From: DUUI01 sp964627845
Lineage (GTDB): Bacteria; Bacillota_I; Bacilli_A; Erysipelotrichales; Erysipelotrichaceae
Length of the DNA: 23,614 nucleotides
Direction of reading: 5' to 3'
NCBI GenBank assembly: GCA_964627845.1
Contig: CAZVKL010000016.1
Span: 1 to 23,614, forward strand
In this document: one piece after another, positions 23,337 through 23,614 of the stretch
Layout of the letters: each line of letters starts with the position of its first letter
How positions within the stretch are numbered: position 1 is the stretch's first letter
The notes under the pieces: model-generated
Seen by the model: only the letters and a program-made list of their open reading frames with translations
What the model was told of the DNA's origin: nothing
The model's database searches: none
Translations under genes and position numbers: made by a program

Positions 23337-23614
23337 TTAGAGACCTCTTTTCAATAAATGATTGGTCAAGATAAAACGAGTAAGAATTTGAAAGTATAAA
23401 TAACTCACCAAGACGACTAAAAACAACATAGTCGCTTTAATCACAATGGCATTAATTAGTGGTTCAGTAGTCGCAGGCATTTTGAAAATCATCACAAAAA
23501 ACAAGATTGATAGTGGAACCAAAACTAATGACGCCACACTAAAAGTAATTACTCTCAATAATTTCGGTGCTTTAGGTGACATCGCATAATCAAAAAAGAG
23601 GTCAAAGATTAATT
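23337..23614 (-). CDS. Small membrane protein, 5' end outside window
   Basis: The minus-strand frame is open from the right edge to the TAA at 23339-23337. An ATG at 23582 would give 81 residues, but the frame continues upstream (IFDLFFDYAMSPKAP) and that ATG has no ribosome binding site, so the true start is probably beyond the window. Two hydrophobic segments are visible (about residues 9-33 and 43-68 counted from the ATG), with basic residues flanking them and a TNHLLKRGL end. I do not recognise the family. It sits one base upstream of the GH3 lipoprotein gene and is surely in the same operon. Confidence 0.6.
   Translation of the reverse strand, partial: LIFDLFFDYAMSPKAPKLLRVITFSVASLVLVPLSILFFVMIFKMPATTEPLINAIVIKATMLFLVVLVSYLYFQILTRFILTNHLLKRGL

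Noticed and set aside
23151..23357. Plus-strand frame with G-S-I repeats opposite nagZ
   Set aside because: Its repeats are the antisense of the E-P-I repeat of a well-supported GH3 enzyme; it has no ribosome binding site or family match.
23583..23605. Second FabT-like site (minus strand TTTGATTAT)
   Set aside because: Only one half matches; the other half (GCGAT) does not form a palindrome, and it lies inside a reading frame.

Overview
The window reads as chromosomal core DNA of a low-GC Gram-positive (Firmicutes/Mollicutes-related) bacterium. Support comes from the AT-rich coding sequence, AAGGAGG-type ribosome binding sites, lipobox lipoproteins, AddAB rather than RecBCD, an MEP-pathway gene and the Bacillus-like gene order rnmV-ksgA-ispE-glmU-prs. 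UGA acts as a stop (rnmV, the SAP gene and addB all end in TGA), so this is not a UGA=Trp mycoplasma. The compact gene order and short AddB suggest a lineage near Acholeplasma/Izemoplasma/Haloplasma or the Erysipelotrichia, but the genus cannot be fixed from this window.

Layout: (1) 1-441, 3' end of a QueT-family transporter gene and its terminator. (2) 458-7060, one tight plus-strand operon: rnmV, ksgA, ispE, glmU, prs, two Cof-type HAD phosphatases and a SAP-domain protein, mostly overlapping or nearly so, ending in a hairpin. It joins rRNA maturation, isoprenoid precursor synthesis, UDP-GlcNAc and PRPP supply. (3) 7089-8931, rpiB and an aldehyde dehydrogenase gene. (4) 8926-14546, minus-strand addB-addA, a short-form double-strand-break repair helicase-nuclease whose last codons overlap those of the aldehyde dehydrogenase gene. 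(5) 14628-16713, divergent from addB: an unrecognised protein with a long acidic Pro-rich tail, then the AP endonuclease exoA and a terminator. (6) 16762-19690, an envelope island: one signal-anchored protein and two tandem paralogous lipoproteins. (7) 19725-22169, yigZ (minus) diverging from two tandem degV/fakB-like genes (plus). (8) 22154-23614, a minus-strand GH3 N-acetylhexosaminidase lipoprotein gene and an upstream membrane protein gene cut by the window edge.

The most interesting signals are regulatory. Three genes (rnmV, addB, yigZ) have a -10 hexamer exactly six bases before the ATG and no Shine-Dalgarno, predicting leaderless mRNAs; the other visible promoters predict leaders of only about 11-18 nt. 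A palindrome resembling the FabT operator overlaps the -35 of the first degV/fakB gene, suggesting fatty-acid-responsive control. The unknown gene at 14628 contains a perfect internal Shine-Dalgarno and in-frame ATG exactly where its globular part gives way to the acidic tail. AddB lacks both the usual N-terminal P-loop and the Fe-S cysteines. I see no CRISPR array, tRNA, rRNA, insertion sequence or prophage. No gene-free stretch exceeds 300 bases.
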